From Oceaniglobus roseus (GTDB taxonomy: Bacteria; Pseudomonadota; Alphaproteobacteria; Rhodobacterales; Rhodobacteraceae): 64,000 nucleotides of DNA. The notes beneath the pieces are model-generated. The model saw only the letters and a program-made list of their open reading frames with translations. It did not search any database and was not told the origin of the DNA. Where the stretch lies: contig NZ_PNOS01000025.1 of NCBI RefSeq assembly GCF_002869745.1, positions 1 to 64,000 on the forward strand, in the 5' to 3' direction. The position numbers and the translations under genes were made by a program. Of this stretch, positions 8,693-18,014 are shown one piece after another (the stretch's first letter is position 1; every line of letters begins with the position of its first letter).

Positions 8693-9301
8693 TCAGGCCA
8701 CCGGCGGGCGGGTTGCCTGCATCGACGGGCGTTCGGCGAAACGTTCGTACCAGGCGGCGAGACCCGGGTTCCCGCTGCGCCAGCCGCGGACCTCGTGGCG
8801 CAGGTCGAGGTAGCCGAGCGCGCAGGCGACCGCGATCTGCCCCATGTCGAGCCGCCCCGACAGGTGGCTCATCCACCGCGTCTCCAGCGCCGAGAGCGCG
8901 CGCGAGGCCTTGCCCCACTGCGCCTCGATCCAGTCGTCGAACTGCCTGTCCTCCGGGCGCACGCGCTTCTCGTAGACCATCAGCACCGCCGCCTCCATGA
9001 TCGCGTCCGCCGTCGCCTCCAGCGTCAGCGTGTCCCAGATCCGCACCTCGGGATAGAGCTTGCCGCCCTTGCGCGCGTCGAGGTACCGGCAGATCACCCG
9101 GCTGTCGTAGAGCGCGGGGCCGTCGGGGCGGGTCAGGGCGGGGATCTTGCCGGGGGGGGTGTGGGCCAGGATCTCCGGCGCCGACTTCACCGGCGTCGTC
9201 TGCACCGCCACCAGCTCGACCTCGTCCAGCTGGCCGGTTTCGTGGAGCGTGACCATGACCTTGCGCACGAAGGGCGAGGCGGGGGAGTGGAAGAGCTGCA
9301 T
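8693..9301 (-). CDS. Glutathione S-transferase family protein
   Basis: 202 residues. An N-terminal thioredoxin-like domain starts MQLFHSPASPFVRKVMV, where Ser/Pro after the first strand is the usual GST glutathione-activating region. TPPGKIPAL gives the conserved cis-Pro, and LYDSRVICRYLD is the glutathione gamma-Glu contact (D-S). A helical C-terminal domain follows. Such proteins conjugate or reduce with glutathione in the cytoplasm; the substrate cannot be told. ATG 9301 was chosen because the domain begins exactly there; the frame stays open far upstream only because of high GC. It points the same way as the PaiB-like gene 110 bases upstream. Confidence 0.88.
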   Translation of the reverse strand: MQLFHSPASPFVRKVMVTLHETGQLDEVELVAVQTTPVKSAPEILAHTPPGKIPALTRPDGPALYDSRVICRYLDARKGGKLYPEVRIWDTLTLEATADAIMEAAVLMVYEKRVRPEDRQFDDWIEAQWGKASRALSALETRWMSHLSGRLDMGQIAVACALGYLDLRHEVRGWRSGNPGLAAWYERFAERPSMQATRPPVA

Positions 9302-9411
9302 GTCGGGTCTCCGGGATGATGTTCGCGCGCACCCTACGGCGCGTCGCCGGGGAGCGGAAGCGGTCATCGGCGGCGCGGGCGCGCCGCAGGGCGCCCTTGT
9401 CCTGCCGGGGG

Positions 9412-10038
9412 TCAGGCCGTGGCCGGGGGGCGCGCCATCAGCGCGGCCAGAGCCGAGGTCTCCTGGCCGATGCCGTGGTCGCCCATGGCGCGGGCGGCGG
9501 CCCGGCGCACCTGCTCGGGCTTGTTCTGGTTCAGCTTCCAGGTGCTGTCGACCGTCTCGATCCGCAGCCGGCAGGGCACGATCGCGCGCATCATCCGCTC
9601 CATCACGCCGGGGCTCATCTTGGCCGAGGTCCAGGGCCGCTTCGGCACCAGCATCGCCTCGAAATGCGCCGACTGGCGGTCCAGCATGTCGCGCATTTCC
9701 CCCTCCGCCAGCCGCTCCAGCGTGCCGCGCAGGTGGACGGCGACGTAGTTCCAGGTCGGCACCTGGTCCTCGACGCCGTACCAGTCGGGCGAGACATAGC
9801 CGTCGGGGCCGTGCACGGCGATCACGGCGGGGCAGGGGGCATCGAGCAGCCCGAGGATCGGGTTCGAGCGCACGAGGTGCAGATCGGCCGAACTGCCGTC
9901 GTCGCTTGGCAGGATCGGGACGTGGGACAGGAGCGGCCCCTCCGCCGCGTTGACGGCCAGCGTGCCGAAGGCGCGGGCGCGCACGAAGGCGAGGCTCTCG
10001 TCCTCGGGCGTCTGGCGGAAGGCGGGATTGGGGTGCAT
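9412..10038 (-). CDS. FMN-binding negative transcriptional regulator (PaiB family)
   Basis: 208 residues with the PaiB pattern: MHPNPAFRQ at the start, the split-barrel segment FGTLAVN...SHVPILPSD, HLVRSNPI, the WYGVEDQVPTWNYVAVHLRG block and the late DSTWKLNQNKP. Family members bind FMN in a split-barrel fold. In Bacillus PaiB is linked to control of sporulation and degradative enzymes; in proteobacteria the role is unknown and may be redox or pyridoxine-related. It is monocistronic or followed by gst. Start at ATG 10038. Confidence 0.85.
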   Translation of the reverse strand: MHPNPAFRQTPEDESLAFVRARAFGTLAVNAAEGPLLSHVPILPSDDGSSADLHLVRSNPILGLLDAPCPAVIAVHGPDGYVSPDWYGVEDQVPTWNYVAVHLRGTLERLAEGEMRDMLDRQSAHFEAMLVPKRPWTSAKMSPGVMERMMRAIVPCRLRIETVDSTWKLNQNKPEQVRRAAARAMGDHGIGQETSALAALMARPPATA

Positions 10039-10154
10039 GGCGGCGCTCCTTCTGGTCCCCGAGTGCTAGCGCCGGGCGCGCTGCCTGCCAAGACGGGGCG
10101 ACGGGGTTCAGCGTTCTTGCGGCGCGGGCCCGGCGCGGCGCCTGCCGCGGCCCG

Positions 10155-11417
10155 TCAGAGGGCAACCGCCGCCAGCCGCGCCCCGTCCCGGCCGGTGATC
10201 CGGGCGGTCACGATCCGTCCCTCGGGCTGGTCGGCGGCGAAGTCCACCTCGGCGAACTGCTCGGTCCGGCCCATGCGCGGGCTTTCCATCAGCACCCGGT
10301 GAACCTGTCCGACCTGCGCCGCCAGGTGCGACTCGGCCGCGCGGTCTCCGGCCGCGCGCAGACGCGCCGCGCGGCCCTTGATCGTGGCGCCGTCCACCGC
10401 GGGCATCCGCGCCGCCGGGGTGCCCTGCCGCGGCGAATAGGGGAAGACGTGAAGCCAGGTCAGCCCGCAGTCGGCCACGAGGTCGAGGGACGCTTCGAAA
10501 TGCTCTTCCGTCTCGGTCGGGAAGCCCGCGATGATGTCGGCGCCGAACACCATGTCGGGGCGCAGGCGGCGCGCCTCCTCGCAGAAGCGGATCGCGTCGC
10601 CCCGCAGATGCCGCCGCTTCATCCGCTTAAGGATCAGGTCGTGGCCGTGCTGGAGCGACAGGTGAAGGTGCGGCATCAGCCGCGGCTCGGTCGCGATGGC
10701 CTCCATCAGGTCGGGGTCCACCTCGATGCTGTCGATCGACGAGATCCTGAGCCGCGGCAGGTCCGGCACCAGCTTCAGGATCCGCCGCACGAGGTTGCCG
10801 AGGCGGGGCGCCCCCGGCAGGTCGGCGCCCCAGCTCGTCAGGTCGACGCCGGTCAGCACCACCTCCTCGAAGCCCTTGCCGACCAGCCGCGCGATCTGCT
10901 CCACCACGACCCCGGCGGGGACCGAGCGGGAATTGCCCCGTCCGTAGGGGATGATGCAGAAGGTGCAGCGGTGGTCGCAGCCGTTCTGCACCTGGACATA
11001 GGCGCGCGAGCGGGTGCCGAAGCCGTCGATCAGGTGGCCCGCGGTTTCCGTCACCGACATGATGTCGTCGACCTGCACCCGCTCGGTCCCGAAATCCTCC
11101 CAGGTGGCGGGCTGCATCTTTTCGGCGTTGCCGATCACGCGGTCGACCTCGGGCATGGCGGCGAAGGTCTGGGGCTCGGTCTGGGCGGCGCAGCCGGTGA
11201 CGATCAGCGTCGCGCCGGGGTTCTCGCGGCGCAGGCGGCGGATGTCCTTGCGCGCCTTCCTGACCGCCTCGGCCGTCACGGCGCAGGTGTTGACGATCAC
11301 CGCGTTCTCGACGCCGGCGCGGGTGGCGAGATCGCGCATCGCCTCGGATTCGTAGGCGTTCAGGCGGCAGCCATGGGTCGAGACCACCGGAGCCTTCTTC
11401 AGGAACGGCGCGTTCAT
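10155..11417 (-). CDS. mtaB: tRNA t6A37 methylthiotransferase MtaB
   Basis: 420-residue methylthiotransferase that converts t6A at position 37 of tRNAs to ms2t6A. An N-terminal UPF0004 domain ([28 protein letters not shown]) supplies the three cysteines of the first cluster. The radical-SAM core has [11 protein letters not shown] for the second 4Fe-4S cluster, and a TRAM-like tail follows. The start [15 protein letters not shown] is set by ATG 11417, which overlaps the dapF stop (ATGA). It is co-transcribed with dapF, the common arrangement in this order. Confidence 0.93.
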   Translation of the reverse strand: MNAPFLKKAPVVSTHGCRLNAYESEAMRDLATRAGVENAVIVNTCAVTAEAVRKARKDIRRLRRENPGATLIVTGCAAQTEPQTFAAMPEVDRVIGNAEKMQPATWEDFGTERVQVDDIMSVTETAGHLIDGFGTRSRAYVQVQNGCDHRCTFCIIPYGRGNSRSVPAGVVVEQIARLVGKGFEEVVLTGVDLTSWGADLPGAPRLGNLVRRILKLVPDLPRLRISSIDSIEVDPDLMEAIATEPRLMPHLHLSLQHGHDLILKRMKRRHLRGDAIRFCEEARRLRPDMVFGADIIAGFPTETEEHFEASLDLVADCGLTWLHVFPYSPRQGTPAARMPAVDGATIKGRAARLRAAGDRAAESHLAAQVGQVHRVLMESPRMGRTEQFAEVDFAADQPEGRIVTARITGRDGARLAAVAL

Positions 11418-12253
11418 GCGATGGCCTCCAGGAAGGCGGGGGTCAGCTCGGCCGTGAAGACATGGGCGGTGGGCCCCGTCATCCACACGCCGTCGTCGCG
11501 CCAGTCGATGTCGATGCGCCCGCCGTCGAGGTCGATCCGGACGCGCCGCCCCGTCAGCCCCCGCCGCGCCGCCGCCACCGCCACCGCGCAGGAGGAGGAG
11601 CCGGAGGCGAGCGTCAGGCCCACGCCCCGTTCCCACACCCGCATCCGCAGGTGATCGGGGCCGACGACATGGGCGACCTGCACGTTGGTGCGTTCCGGAA
11701 ACAGCGGATCGCGCTCGGTCGCCGGGCCGAGGGTGGAAAGGTCCACCGCCTCGGCATCCTCAACGAAGAAGGTGCAGTGCGGGTTGCCCATGCCCGTCGC
11801 CACCGGATCGCCGTTGAGCGGCAGGTGCAGCGTGTCCATCTGCCGCGCCAGCGGGATCCTTTGCCAGTCCAGCAGCGGCGCACCCATGTTCACGGCCGTC
11901 AGCCCGTCACCGCGATCCTCGGCCGCGAGCAGCCCGCGTTCGGTCCTCAGCGTCAGCGCCCGCGCCCCGGTCTCGGCCATCTCGTGCGCGGCGATGCAGC
12001 GGGTGGCGTTGCCGCAGGCCCCGGCGGTCGAGCCGTCGGCGTTCCAGAAGGTGAGCGCAAGGTCGGCGTCGCGGCCCGCCTCGATCACCGCCAGCTGGTC
12101 GAATCCGACGCCCCGGTGCCGGTCGCCGAGCGCCCGCGCCAATGCAGGCGTCACGGCACGCCCGCCCGCGCGGCGGTCGATCACCACGAAGTCGTTGCCG
12201 AGGCCATGGAACTTCATGAACCGGAGCGGGGTATGGGGGCTGCCGTCTTGCAT
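11414..12253 (-). CDS. dapF: Diaminopimelate epimerase DapF (atypical second active-site segment)
   Basis: Interconverts LL- and meso-diaminopimelate for lysine and peptidoglycan. 279 residues. The N-terminal motif [12 protein letters not shown] and the first catalytic Cys in [10 protein letters not shown] are present. The second catalytic segment, normally of the type ACGSGAC, reads [12 protein letters not shown]: serine sits where the second catalytic cysteine is expected, and a Cys occurs four positions later. I read the codons as GCC TCC GGC TCC TCC TCC TGC. ATG 12253 was chosen over ATG 12217 because homologues have a short leader before the motif and GGGGGA lies upstream. Confidence 0.88.
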   Translation of the reverse strand: MQDGSPHTPLRFMKFHGLGNDFVVIDRRAGGRAVTPALARALGDRHRGVGFDQLAVIEAGRDADLALTFWNADGSTAGACGNATRCIAAHEMAETGARALTLRTERGLLAAEDRGDGLTAVNMGAPLLDWQRIPLARQMDTLHLPLNGDPVATGMGNPHCTFFVEDAEAVDLSTLGPATERDPLFPERTNVQVAHVVGPDHLRMRVWERGVGLTLASGSSSCAVAVAAARRGLTGRRVRIDLDGGRIDIDWRDDGVWMTGPTAHVFTAELTPAFLEAIA

Positions 12254-12358
12254 GGCGGGCGATATATCCCCCCGCGCGGCCATTTGAAAGGGAGAGCCGA
12301 AGAAGGTCAGGATTTCGGCTTGACCTCGAAAATCAGGGCCGTTAGGTGAGCGCCCAGT

Positions 12359-12434
12359 GGGCCTGTAGCTCAGTTGGTAGAGCAACTGACTTTTAATCAG
12401 TAGGTCACGGGTTCGAACCCCGTCGGGCTCACCA
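12359..12434 (+). tRNA. tRNA-Lys (anticodon TTT)
   Basis: 76 nt including encoded CCA. The acceptor stem GGGCCTG pairs with CGGGCTC (two G-U pairs). D-arm AGCTCAGTTGGTAGAGC, anticodon loop CTTTTAA with TTT at positions 34-36, T-arm GGGTTCGAACCCC and discriminator A all fit the cloverleaf. No integrase or attachment-site duplication is visible nearby. Confidence 0.97.
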
Positions 12435-12626
12435 CTTCGCCTCGATCCGGCCGGTGAACAGGGCGCAGCCCCGGCATCCGGACTCCGCGCGCGTCACGGT
12501 GCATCTGGGCCCCGTCCCGCCCGCCCGTGGCGGAAAACCGCAGCCCGCCCTTGTTCCGCCCCCCCGGTTTCGGGCATGTCGTGGCCTGTTGGCGCGGGGC
12601 CAGCGCCGGAAGCGGGAAGAAACGCC

Positions 12627-13505
12627 ATGCCGACAGATGCCGCGGTGCAGATCGTCTTCGTGAAATGGGGCCGCAAGTACGGCCCCGAATACGTCAACGC
12701 CATGGTCGAGGCGCTGCTGGCCACCGCCTCGCTGCCGCTGAAGCTGATCTGCTTCACCGAACACCCCGAGGGGCTGCACCCTGACGTCGAGACGCGCCCC
12801 TTCCCCGATTTCGGCGTGCCGGTCGAATCGATGACCGGGCGGGGCGGCTCGCTCTTGAAGATGTCGATGTTCGAGAAGGGGCAGCTGGAGCCCGGCGTTC
12901 CCGCGATCTACCTCGATCTCGACAGCTCGGTCATGGGCGACATCGCGCCGCTGGTCCGCTGCCTCGAACGGCAGCGCGGCCTCTACCTGCTGGTGCGCCA
13001 CGCCATCCCCCACTGGCGCTTCCGCGGCCTCGTGCGGCTGCTGGCGCCCCACCGCTACTACCTCGGCAACACCGCCGTCATGGCGCTCTATCCCGAGGAC
13101 TGGTGGCACATCGCCGAGGGTTTCCGCCGCGACTTCCCGAAATATCGCGCGGATCCGGGGCAGCTCGATCCCGTCACCCGCCGCCTCTATGACGAGGGGA
13201 ACGAGCGCATCATCTCCCACGCCGCCCGCGACGTCTCGCGCGTGTTCCCGGACGACGTGGCGGTGAAGTTCACCCAGGGCTACATGTCCCACTTCCTGTG
13301 GCTCGCCAAGCTCAGGAACCGCCTGCCGCAGGTCAGGGCGCGGCGGGCGCGGCAGGCCGTCATCTCCTATCACGGGGACGCCCTGAAGCCCGAGCACCTG
13401 GTGAATTTCCGCGAGGGCGACCTCGTCACCTACAAGTCCTACAAGACGATCTGGGACTATCCCGCGATCTCCGCCTACTGGGCGAAGGTGTTCCGCCGCG
13501 CCTGA
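12627..13505 (+). CDS. Glycosyltransferase-like protein
   Basis: 292 residues, no signal peptide. The opening [21 protein letters not shown] and the central [13 protein letters not shown] (a DxD-type pair after a hydrophobic strand) resemble GT-A/GT8-like nucleotide-sugar transferases, and [11 protein letters not shown] fits the acceptor side of that fold. The C-terminus is basic. Substrate unknown. ATG 12627 has GGAAG 9 bases upstream. It lies 70 bases before the leucine-degradation operon but has no obvious functional link to it. A conserved domain of unknown function with this fold is an equally valid label. Confidence 0.62.
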   Translation: MPTDAAVQIVFVKWGRKYGPEYVNAMVEALLATASLPLKLICFTEHPEGLHPDVETRPFPDFGVPVESMTGRGGSLLKMSMFEKGQLEPGVPAIYLDLDSSVMGDIAPLVRCLERQRGLYLLVRHAIPHWRFRGLVRLLAPHRYYLGNTAVMALYPEDWWHIAEGFRRDFPKYRADPGQLDPVTRRLYDEGNERIISHAARDVSRVFPDDVAVKFTQGYMSHFLWLAKLRNRLPQVRARRARQAVISYHGDALKPEHLVNFREGDLVTYKSYKTIWDYPAISAYWAKVFRRA

Positions 13506-13575
13506 GGCTTGCCTTCCGCGCCGCTTCGCCGCAGGCTCGGACGCAGCGGCGGAAGACCGCAGCAGGGAGGGGCCC

Positions 13576-15183
13576 ATGGCGGTGCTGCGCTCGCAGATCT
13601 CACCGAACTCCGACGCCTTCAGGTCCAACGCCGCCGCCCACGCGGAAGCGATGGAGAAGGTGCGCGACGCCGCCGGGGCCGCCATGGCCGGCGGGGGCGA
13701 GGCCGCGCGGCAACGCCACACCGCCCGCGGCAAGCTCCTGCCGCGCGAGAGGGTGGCGCGCCTGCTCGACCCCGGCGCGCCCTTCCTCGAGATCGGCCTC
13801 TTCGCCGCCCACGGCATGTACGACGGCGCGGCCCCCGGGGCGGGCATGATCGCCGGTGTGGGCCGCGTGATGGGCCGCGCGGTCATGGTGGTGTGCAACG
13901 ACGCCACGGTGAAGGGCGGCACCTACTATCCGATGTCGGTGAAGAAGCACCTGCGCGCCCAGGAGATCGCCGAGGCGAACCGCCTGCCCTGCATCTACCT
14001 CGTGGATTCGGGCGGCGCCAACCTGCCGAACCAGGACGAGGTCTTCCCGGACCGCGACCACTTCGGGCGGATCTTCTACAACCAGGCCCGGATGTCGGCC
14101 CAGTGCATCGCGCAGATCGCCGTCGTCATGGGCTCCTGCACCGCCGGCGGCGCCTATGTGCCGGCCATGTCCGACGTGGCGATCATCGTGAAGGAGCAGG
14201 GGACGATCTTCCTCGCCGGCCCGCCCCTGGTGAAGGCCGCGACGGGCGAGGTGGTGAGCGCCGAGGATCTGGGCGGCGGCGACGTGCACACCCGGCTCTC
14301 GGGCGTCGCCGACTACCTGGCCGAGAACGACGCCCATGCGCTGGCGCTGGCGCGGCGGGCGGTGGGTTCGCTCGGGGCGGGCGCCGGGCCGAAGCCCGGC
14401 CCCGATACCATCGAGCCGCCGCTCTACGACCCGGCCGAGATCACGGGCGTCGTACCCGCCGACCTGAAGACCCCCTACGACGTGCGCGAGGTGATCGCCC
14501 GCCTCGTCGACGGCTCGTGCTTCGACGAGTTCAAGCCGCGCTACGGCGCCACCCTCGTCACCGGCTTCGCGCAGATCTACGGGATGCCCGTCGGCCTGCT
14601 GGGCAACAACGGCGTGCTGCTGAGCGAATCCGCCCAGAAGGGCGCGCATTTCGTCGAGCTCTGTTCGCAGCGCAGGATCCCGCTGGTGTTCCTGCAGAAC
14701 ATCACCGGCTTCATGGTCGGCCGGAAGGCCGAGACGGGGGGCATTGCCAAGGACGGGGCGAAGATGGTGACGGCGGTGGCGACGACGGCGGTGCCGAAGA
14801 TCACCATGATCGTCGGCGGCAGCTTCGGCGCGGGCAATTACGGCATGTGCGGCCGCGCCTATTCGCCCCGGTTCCTGTGGACCTGGCCGAACGCCCGCAT
14901 CTCGGTCATGGGCGGCGAACAGGCGGCGGGCGTGCTCGCCACCGTGCGCCGCGAGGGGATCGAGCGGAAGGGCGGTGTCTGGACCGAGGAGGAGGAGACC
15001 GCCTTCAGGCAGCCGACCCTCGACATGTTCGCCGAACAGTCCCACCCCCTCTACGCCTCCGCCCGGCTCTGGGACGACGGCATCGTCGATCCGCGCAGGA
15101 GCCGCGAGGTGCTGGCCCTGTCGCTCGCCGCCGCGCTGAACGCCCCGGTGCCCGACACGCGCTTCGGCGTGTTCAGGATGTGA
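13576..15183 (+). CDS. mccB: 3-methylcrotonyl-CoA carboxylase, beta (carboxyltransferase) subunit
   Basis: 535 residues, the standard MCC beta length. It transfers CO2 from carboxybiotin to 3-methylcrotonyl-CoA in leucine breakdown. Family marks are the N-terminal [19 protein letters not shown], the crotonase-like halves with [19 protein letters not shown] and [15 protein letters not shown], and the C-terminal [16 protein letters not shown] and [17 protein letters not shown] rather than propionyl-CoA carboxylase is supported by [16 protein letters not shown] and by the HMG-CoA lyase downstream. GGGAGG precedes ATG 13576. First gene of the operon. Confidence 0.94.
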   Translation: MAVLRSQISPNSDAFRSNAAAHAEAMEKVRDAAGAAMAGGGEAARQRHTARGKLLPRERVARLLDPGAPFLEIGLFAAHGMYDGAAPGAGMIAGVGRVMGRAVMVVCNDATVKGGTYYPMSVKKHLRAQEIAEANRLPCIYLVDSGGANLPNQDEVFPDRDHFGRIFYNQARMSAQCIAQIAVVMGSCTAGGAYVPAMSDVAIIVKEQGTIFLAGPPLVKAATGEVVSAEDLGGGDVHTRLSGVADYLAENDAHALALARRAVGSLGAGAGPKPGPDTIEPPLYDPAEITGVVPADLKTPYDVREVIARLVDGSCFDEFKPRYGATLVTGFAQIYGMPVGLLGNNGVLLSESAQKGAHFVELCSQRRIPLVFLQNITGFMVGRKAETGGIAKDGAKMVTAVATTAVPKITMIVGGSFGAGNYGMCGRAYSPRFLWTWPNARISVMGGEQAAGVLATVRREGIERKGGVWTEEEETAFRQPTLDMFAEQSHPLYASARLWDDGIVDPRRSREVLALSLAAALNAPVPDTRFGVFRM

Positions 15184-15193
15184 GGGGCGGGCG

Positions 15194-15700
15194 ATGCGGA
15201 TCGAGGTCATCGAAGGCGACATCACGCGGCTGGAAGTCGATGCCGTCGTCAACGCCGCCAACCGGTCCCTGCTCGGCGGCGGCGGGGTCGACGGGGCGAT
15301 CCACCGCGCGGCGGGGCCGCGTCTGCTCGATGCCTGCCGCGCGCTCGGCGGGTGCGAGACCGGAGAGGCAAAGCTCACCCCCGGCTTCGACCTGCCCGCG
15401 CGTTTCGTGATCCACGCCGTCGGCCCGGTCTGGCGGGGCGGTGCGGAAGGCGAGGCGGACCTGCTCGCCGCCTGTTACCGCAACGCGCTCGCCCTTGCGG
15501 CGGAGGCGGAGTGCAGGACCATCGCCTTCCCCGCGATCTCGACCGGCGTCTACGGCTACCCGGCGGACGAGGCGGCGCGGATCGCGGTCGGCGTGCTGAC
15601 CGCCCATGACGCAGCCCTGCCCGAAACCGCCTGCCTCGTCGCCTTCGGCGCCGCCGCGCGCCGGACGATCGAGACGGCCCTGGCGGAGGCCGCGCAATGA
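15194..15700 (+). CDS. Macro-domain protein, O-acyl-ADP-ribose deacylase-like
   Basis: 168 residues, a single macro domain of the YmdB/MacroD type. [20 protein letters not shown] carries the ADP-ribose-binding Asn20/Asn23 and Asp33 and the catalytic loop; the second phosphate loop is [10 protein letters not shown]. Characterised relatives hydrolyse O-acetyl-ADP-ribose and remove ADP-ribose from acidic residues. It sits 10 bases after mccB in the same direction, inside a leucine-degradation operon, which is unusual. It might clear O-acyl-ADP-ribose made when a sirtuin removes leucine-derived acyl groups; that link is inference. Confidence 0.92.
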   Translation: MRIEVIEGDITRLEVDAVVNAANRSLLGGGGVDGAIHRAAGPRLLDACRALGGCETGEAKLTPGFDLPARFVIHAVGPVWRGGAEGEADLLAACYRNALALAAEAECRTIAFPAISTGVYGYPADEAARIAVGVLTAHDAALPETACLVAFGAAARRTIETALAEAAQ

Positions 15701-15800
15701 GCCCGCGCGTCACGCCGGCCCGCGCCGGACAGCACCCCAACTGGGCACCCGGCCACCCTGGCGGTCGCAGGCAGCCCCCGTGCAGGATCCTCGCGCACCC

Positions 15801-15850
15801 GCCCTGCTTCTTCTTTGCCCAAATACTCCCGCCGGAGGCGTCCCACCCTT
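15801..15850 (-). repeat. Dispersed intergenic repeat, subtype 2, copy c
   Basis: On the minus strand it reads GACGCCTCCGGCGGGAGTAT then TTGGGCAAAGAAGAAGCAGG. It is nearly identical to copies e and f over about 40 bases but opposite to the surrounding genes. Confidence 0.8.
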
Positions 15851-15920
15851 TCCGCCAGCCCCGCCGCGAGGGTCGATGCGCACCGGGGGCATACCCTGAC
15901 CTTGATCGCCACCCCTCCAC

Positions 15921-15966
15921 GCGCCCTGCTTCCTCCTTTTCAAGATACGCGCGCCGGAGGCATCCG
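15921..15966 (-). repeat. Dispersed intergenic repeat, subtype 2, diverged copy d
   Basis: On the minus strand it reads GATGCCTCCGGCGCGCGTAT then CTTGAAAAGGAGGAAGCAGG. It is a mutated relative of copy c, 70 bases away and in tandem with it. Confidence 0.6.
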
Positions 15967-16010
15967 GCCCCCTCCGTCACTCCTGCCGTGCGGACCGGGG
16001 AGCGCCGCTG

Positions 16011-18014
16011 ATGTTCACGAAGATCCTCATCGCCAACCGGGGCGAGATCGCGGCGCGGGTCATGGCCACTGCCCGCCGCCTCGGCATCGCCACCGTCGCC
16101 GTCCACTCCGACGCCGACGCAGGAGCGCTGCATGTCCGGCACGCCGACGTGGCGGTGCGGATCGGCCCCGCTCCCGCTGCCGAAAGCTACCTGGACCAGC
16201 AGGCGATCCTCGAGGCCGCCCGCGCCACGGGGGCCGAGGCGATCCATCCGGGCTACGGCTTCCTGTCGGAGAACCCGGAGTTCGTGGACGCGGTGGAGGC
16301 GGCGGGCCTCGTCTTCATCGGCCCGCCCGCGCAGGCGATCCGCGCCATGGGGCTGAAGGACGCGGCGAAGGCGCTGATGGAGAAGGCAGGCGTGCCGGTG
16401 GTGCCGGGCTATCACGGCGCGGACCAGGATCCGGGCCTGCTGGCGCAAGAGGCCGAAAGGATCGGCTATCCCGTCCTGATCAAGGCCCGCGCCGGGGGCG
16501 GGGGCAAGGGGATGCGGCTGGTGGAACGGCCGCAGGACTTCGCCCGCCTGCTGGAAGGCGCGCAGGGAGAGGCGCGGGCCAGCTTCGGCGACGCGGGCGT
16601 GCTGGTCGAGAAATACGTCACCAGCCCCCGGCACATCGAGATCCAGGTCTTCGCCGATGCCCATGGCAACACCGTCCACCTGTTCGAACGCGACTGCTCG
16701 CTCCAGCGCCGCCACCAGAAGGTGATCGAGGAGGCGCCGGCCCCGGACAGGCCCGAGGCGGTGCGCGCCGCCATGGGCCGCGCGGCGGTGGAGGCGGCGA
16801 GGGCCGTCGGCTATGTCGGGGCGGGCACGGTCGAGTTCATCGCCGACGGCGCGGGCGGGCTGACCGAGGACGGGTTCTGGTTCATGGAGATGAACACCCG
16901 CCTCCAGGTCGAACACCCGGTGTCCGAGGCGATCACCGGGCTCGACTTCGTCGAGCTGCAACTGCGCGTCGCCGCCGGGGAACCGCTGCCCTTCGCGCAG
17001 GGCGACCTGACGATCACCGGCCACGCGGTCGAGGCGCGGCTTTACGCCGAGGATGCGGCGAAGGGCTTCCTGCCCGCGACCGGCCCGCTCGACCACCTCC
17101 GCCTCCCGCCCCATGCCGCCTTCGCCCGCGCCCCCGTGCGGATCGACAGCGGCGTCGAGGCGGGGGATGCGATCACTCCCTGGTACGACCCGATGATCGC
17201 CAAGGTCATCGTCCACGCCCCGGACCGCGCGGCGGCCCTCGCCCGCCTCGCCCGGACGCTGGACGAGACCGAGGTGGCGGGCTGCACCACCAACCGCGCC
17301 TTCCTCGCCGCCCTCTGCCGCGACGCGGACTTCGCCGCGGGGCGCCTCGACACCGGGTTGATCGCCCGCAAGGCCGACGCCCTCACCGCCGCCGCCCCGC
17401 CTTCGCGCAACGCGCTGGCGCTGGCCGCGCTGCTGGCCGAGGGCCTGCTGGACCCCGCCGATCCCGCCGACCCCTGGCAGGCGCTGGCGGGGTATGCCCA
17501 CTGGGCGCCCATGGATCGCCCCGTGACGCTGCACATCGGGGACCGGGAAGCGACGCTGACCCTGGCCGTCGAGGCCCCCGGCCGGTTCCGGATCGCCGAC
17601 GCCGAAGGCGCCCGCACCCTCGCCGTCCAACAGCTCGGCGCGGGGCGCTACAGGCTGGGAGAGGAGTCCCTCTCCCAGACCCTCTCCGCCGTCCGCCTCA
17701 CGGACAGGGTGCACGTCTTTGACCGGGGCCAGAGTCACGCCTTCGCCAGCCCCGATCCGCTGGCGGCGGCCGGGGAGGCGGGGCAGGGGGGCGATCACGT
17801 CGCCGCGCCGATGCCGGGGCTCGTGCGCCGCGTCACCGCCGCGCCCGGCGCCGCGGTGGCGCGGGGCGATCCGCTGCTGGTGCTGGAGGCGATGAAGATG
17901 GAACACACCCTGACCGCGCCGCGCGACGGCACCGTGGCCGAGGTGCTGGCCGAGGAGGGCCAGCAGGTCGCCGAGGGCGCGCGCCTGATCGTGCTGGAGC
18001 CCGACGATGCCTGA
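16011..18014 (+). CDS. mccA: 3-methylcrotonyl-CoA carboxylase, alpha (biotin carboxylase/BCCP) subunit
   Basis: 667 residues. The biotin carboxylase domain starts FTKILIANRGEIAARV, with the ATP-grasp loop KARAGGGGKGMR and the signature FMEMNTRLQVEHPVSE. The C-terminal biotinyl domain carries EAMKMEH, with the biotinylated Lys629 38 residues from the end. It carboxylates biotin with ATP and bicarbonate; the beta subunit then transfers CO2. Its stop overlaps the next gene by 8 bases, so the downstream genes are coupled. Confidence 0.95.
   Translation: MFTKILIANRGEIAARVMATARRLGIATVAVHSDADAGALHVRHADVAVRIGPAPAAESYLDQQAILEAARATGAEAIHPGYGFLSENPEFVDAVEAAGLVFIGPPAQAIRAMGLKDAAKALMEKAGVPVVPGYHGADQDPGLLAQEAERIGYPVLIKARAGGGGKGMRLVERPQDFARLLEGAQGEARASFGDAGVLVEKYVTSPRHIEIQVFADAHGNTVHLFERDCSLQRRHQKVIEEAPAPDRPEAVRAAMGRAAVEAARAVGYVGAGTVEFIADGAGGLTEDGFWFMEMNTRLQVEHPVSEAITGLDFVELQLRVAAGEPLPFAQGDLTITGHAVEARLYAEDAAKGFLPATGPLDHLRLPPHAAFARAPVRIDSGVEAGDAITPWYDPMIAKVIVHAPDRAAALARLARTLDETEVAGCTTNRAFLAALCRDADFAAGRLDTGLIARKADALTAAAPPSRNALALAALLAEGLLDPADPADPWQALAGYAHWAPMDRPVTLHIGDREATLTLAVEAPGRFRIADAEGARTLAVQQLGAGRYRLGEESLSQTLSAVRLTDRVHVFDRGQSHAFASPDPLAAAGEAGQGGDHVAAPMPGLVRRVTAAPGAAVARGDPLLVLEAMKMEHTLTAPRDGTVAEVLAEEGQQVAEGARLIVLEPDDA

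Larger units (their letters stand above)
15701..16010. other. 310-bp intra-operon spacer
   Basis: Gene-free spacer between the macro-domain gene and mccA, unusually long for an operon otherwise joined by short gaps or overlaps. It contains two minus-oriented copies of the dispersed repeat (15801-15850 and 15921-15966) and no recognisable promoter. Confidence 0.6.

Noticed and set aside
12359-12434. tRNA-Lys as an integration site of a mobile island
   Set aside because: No integrase, no duplicated tRNA 3' end and only housekeeping genes on both sides.
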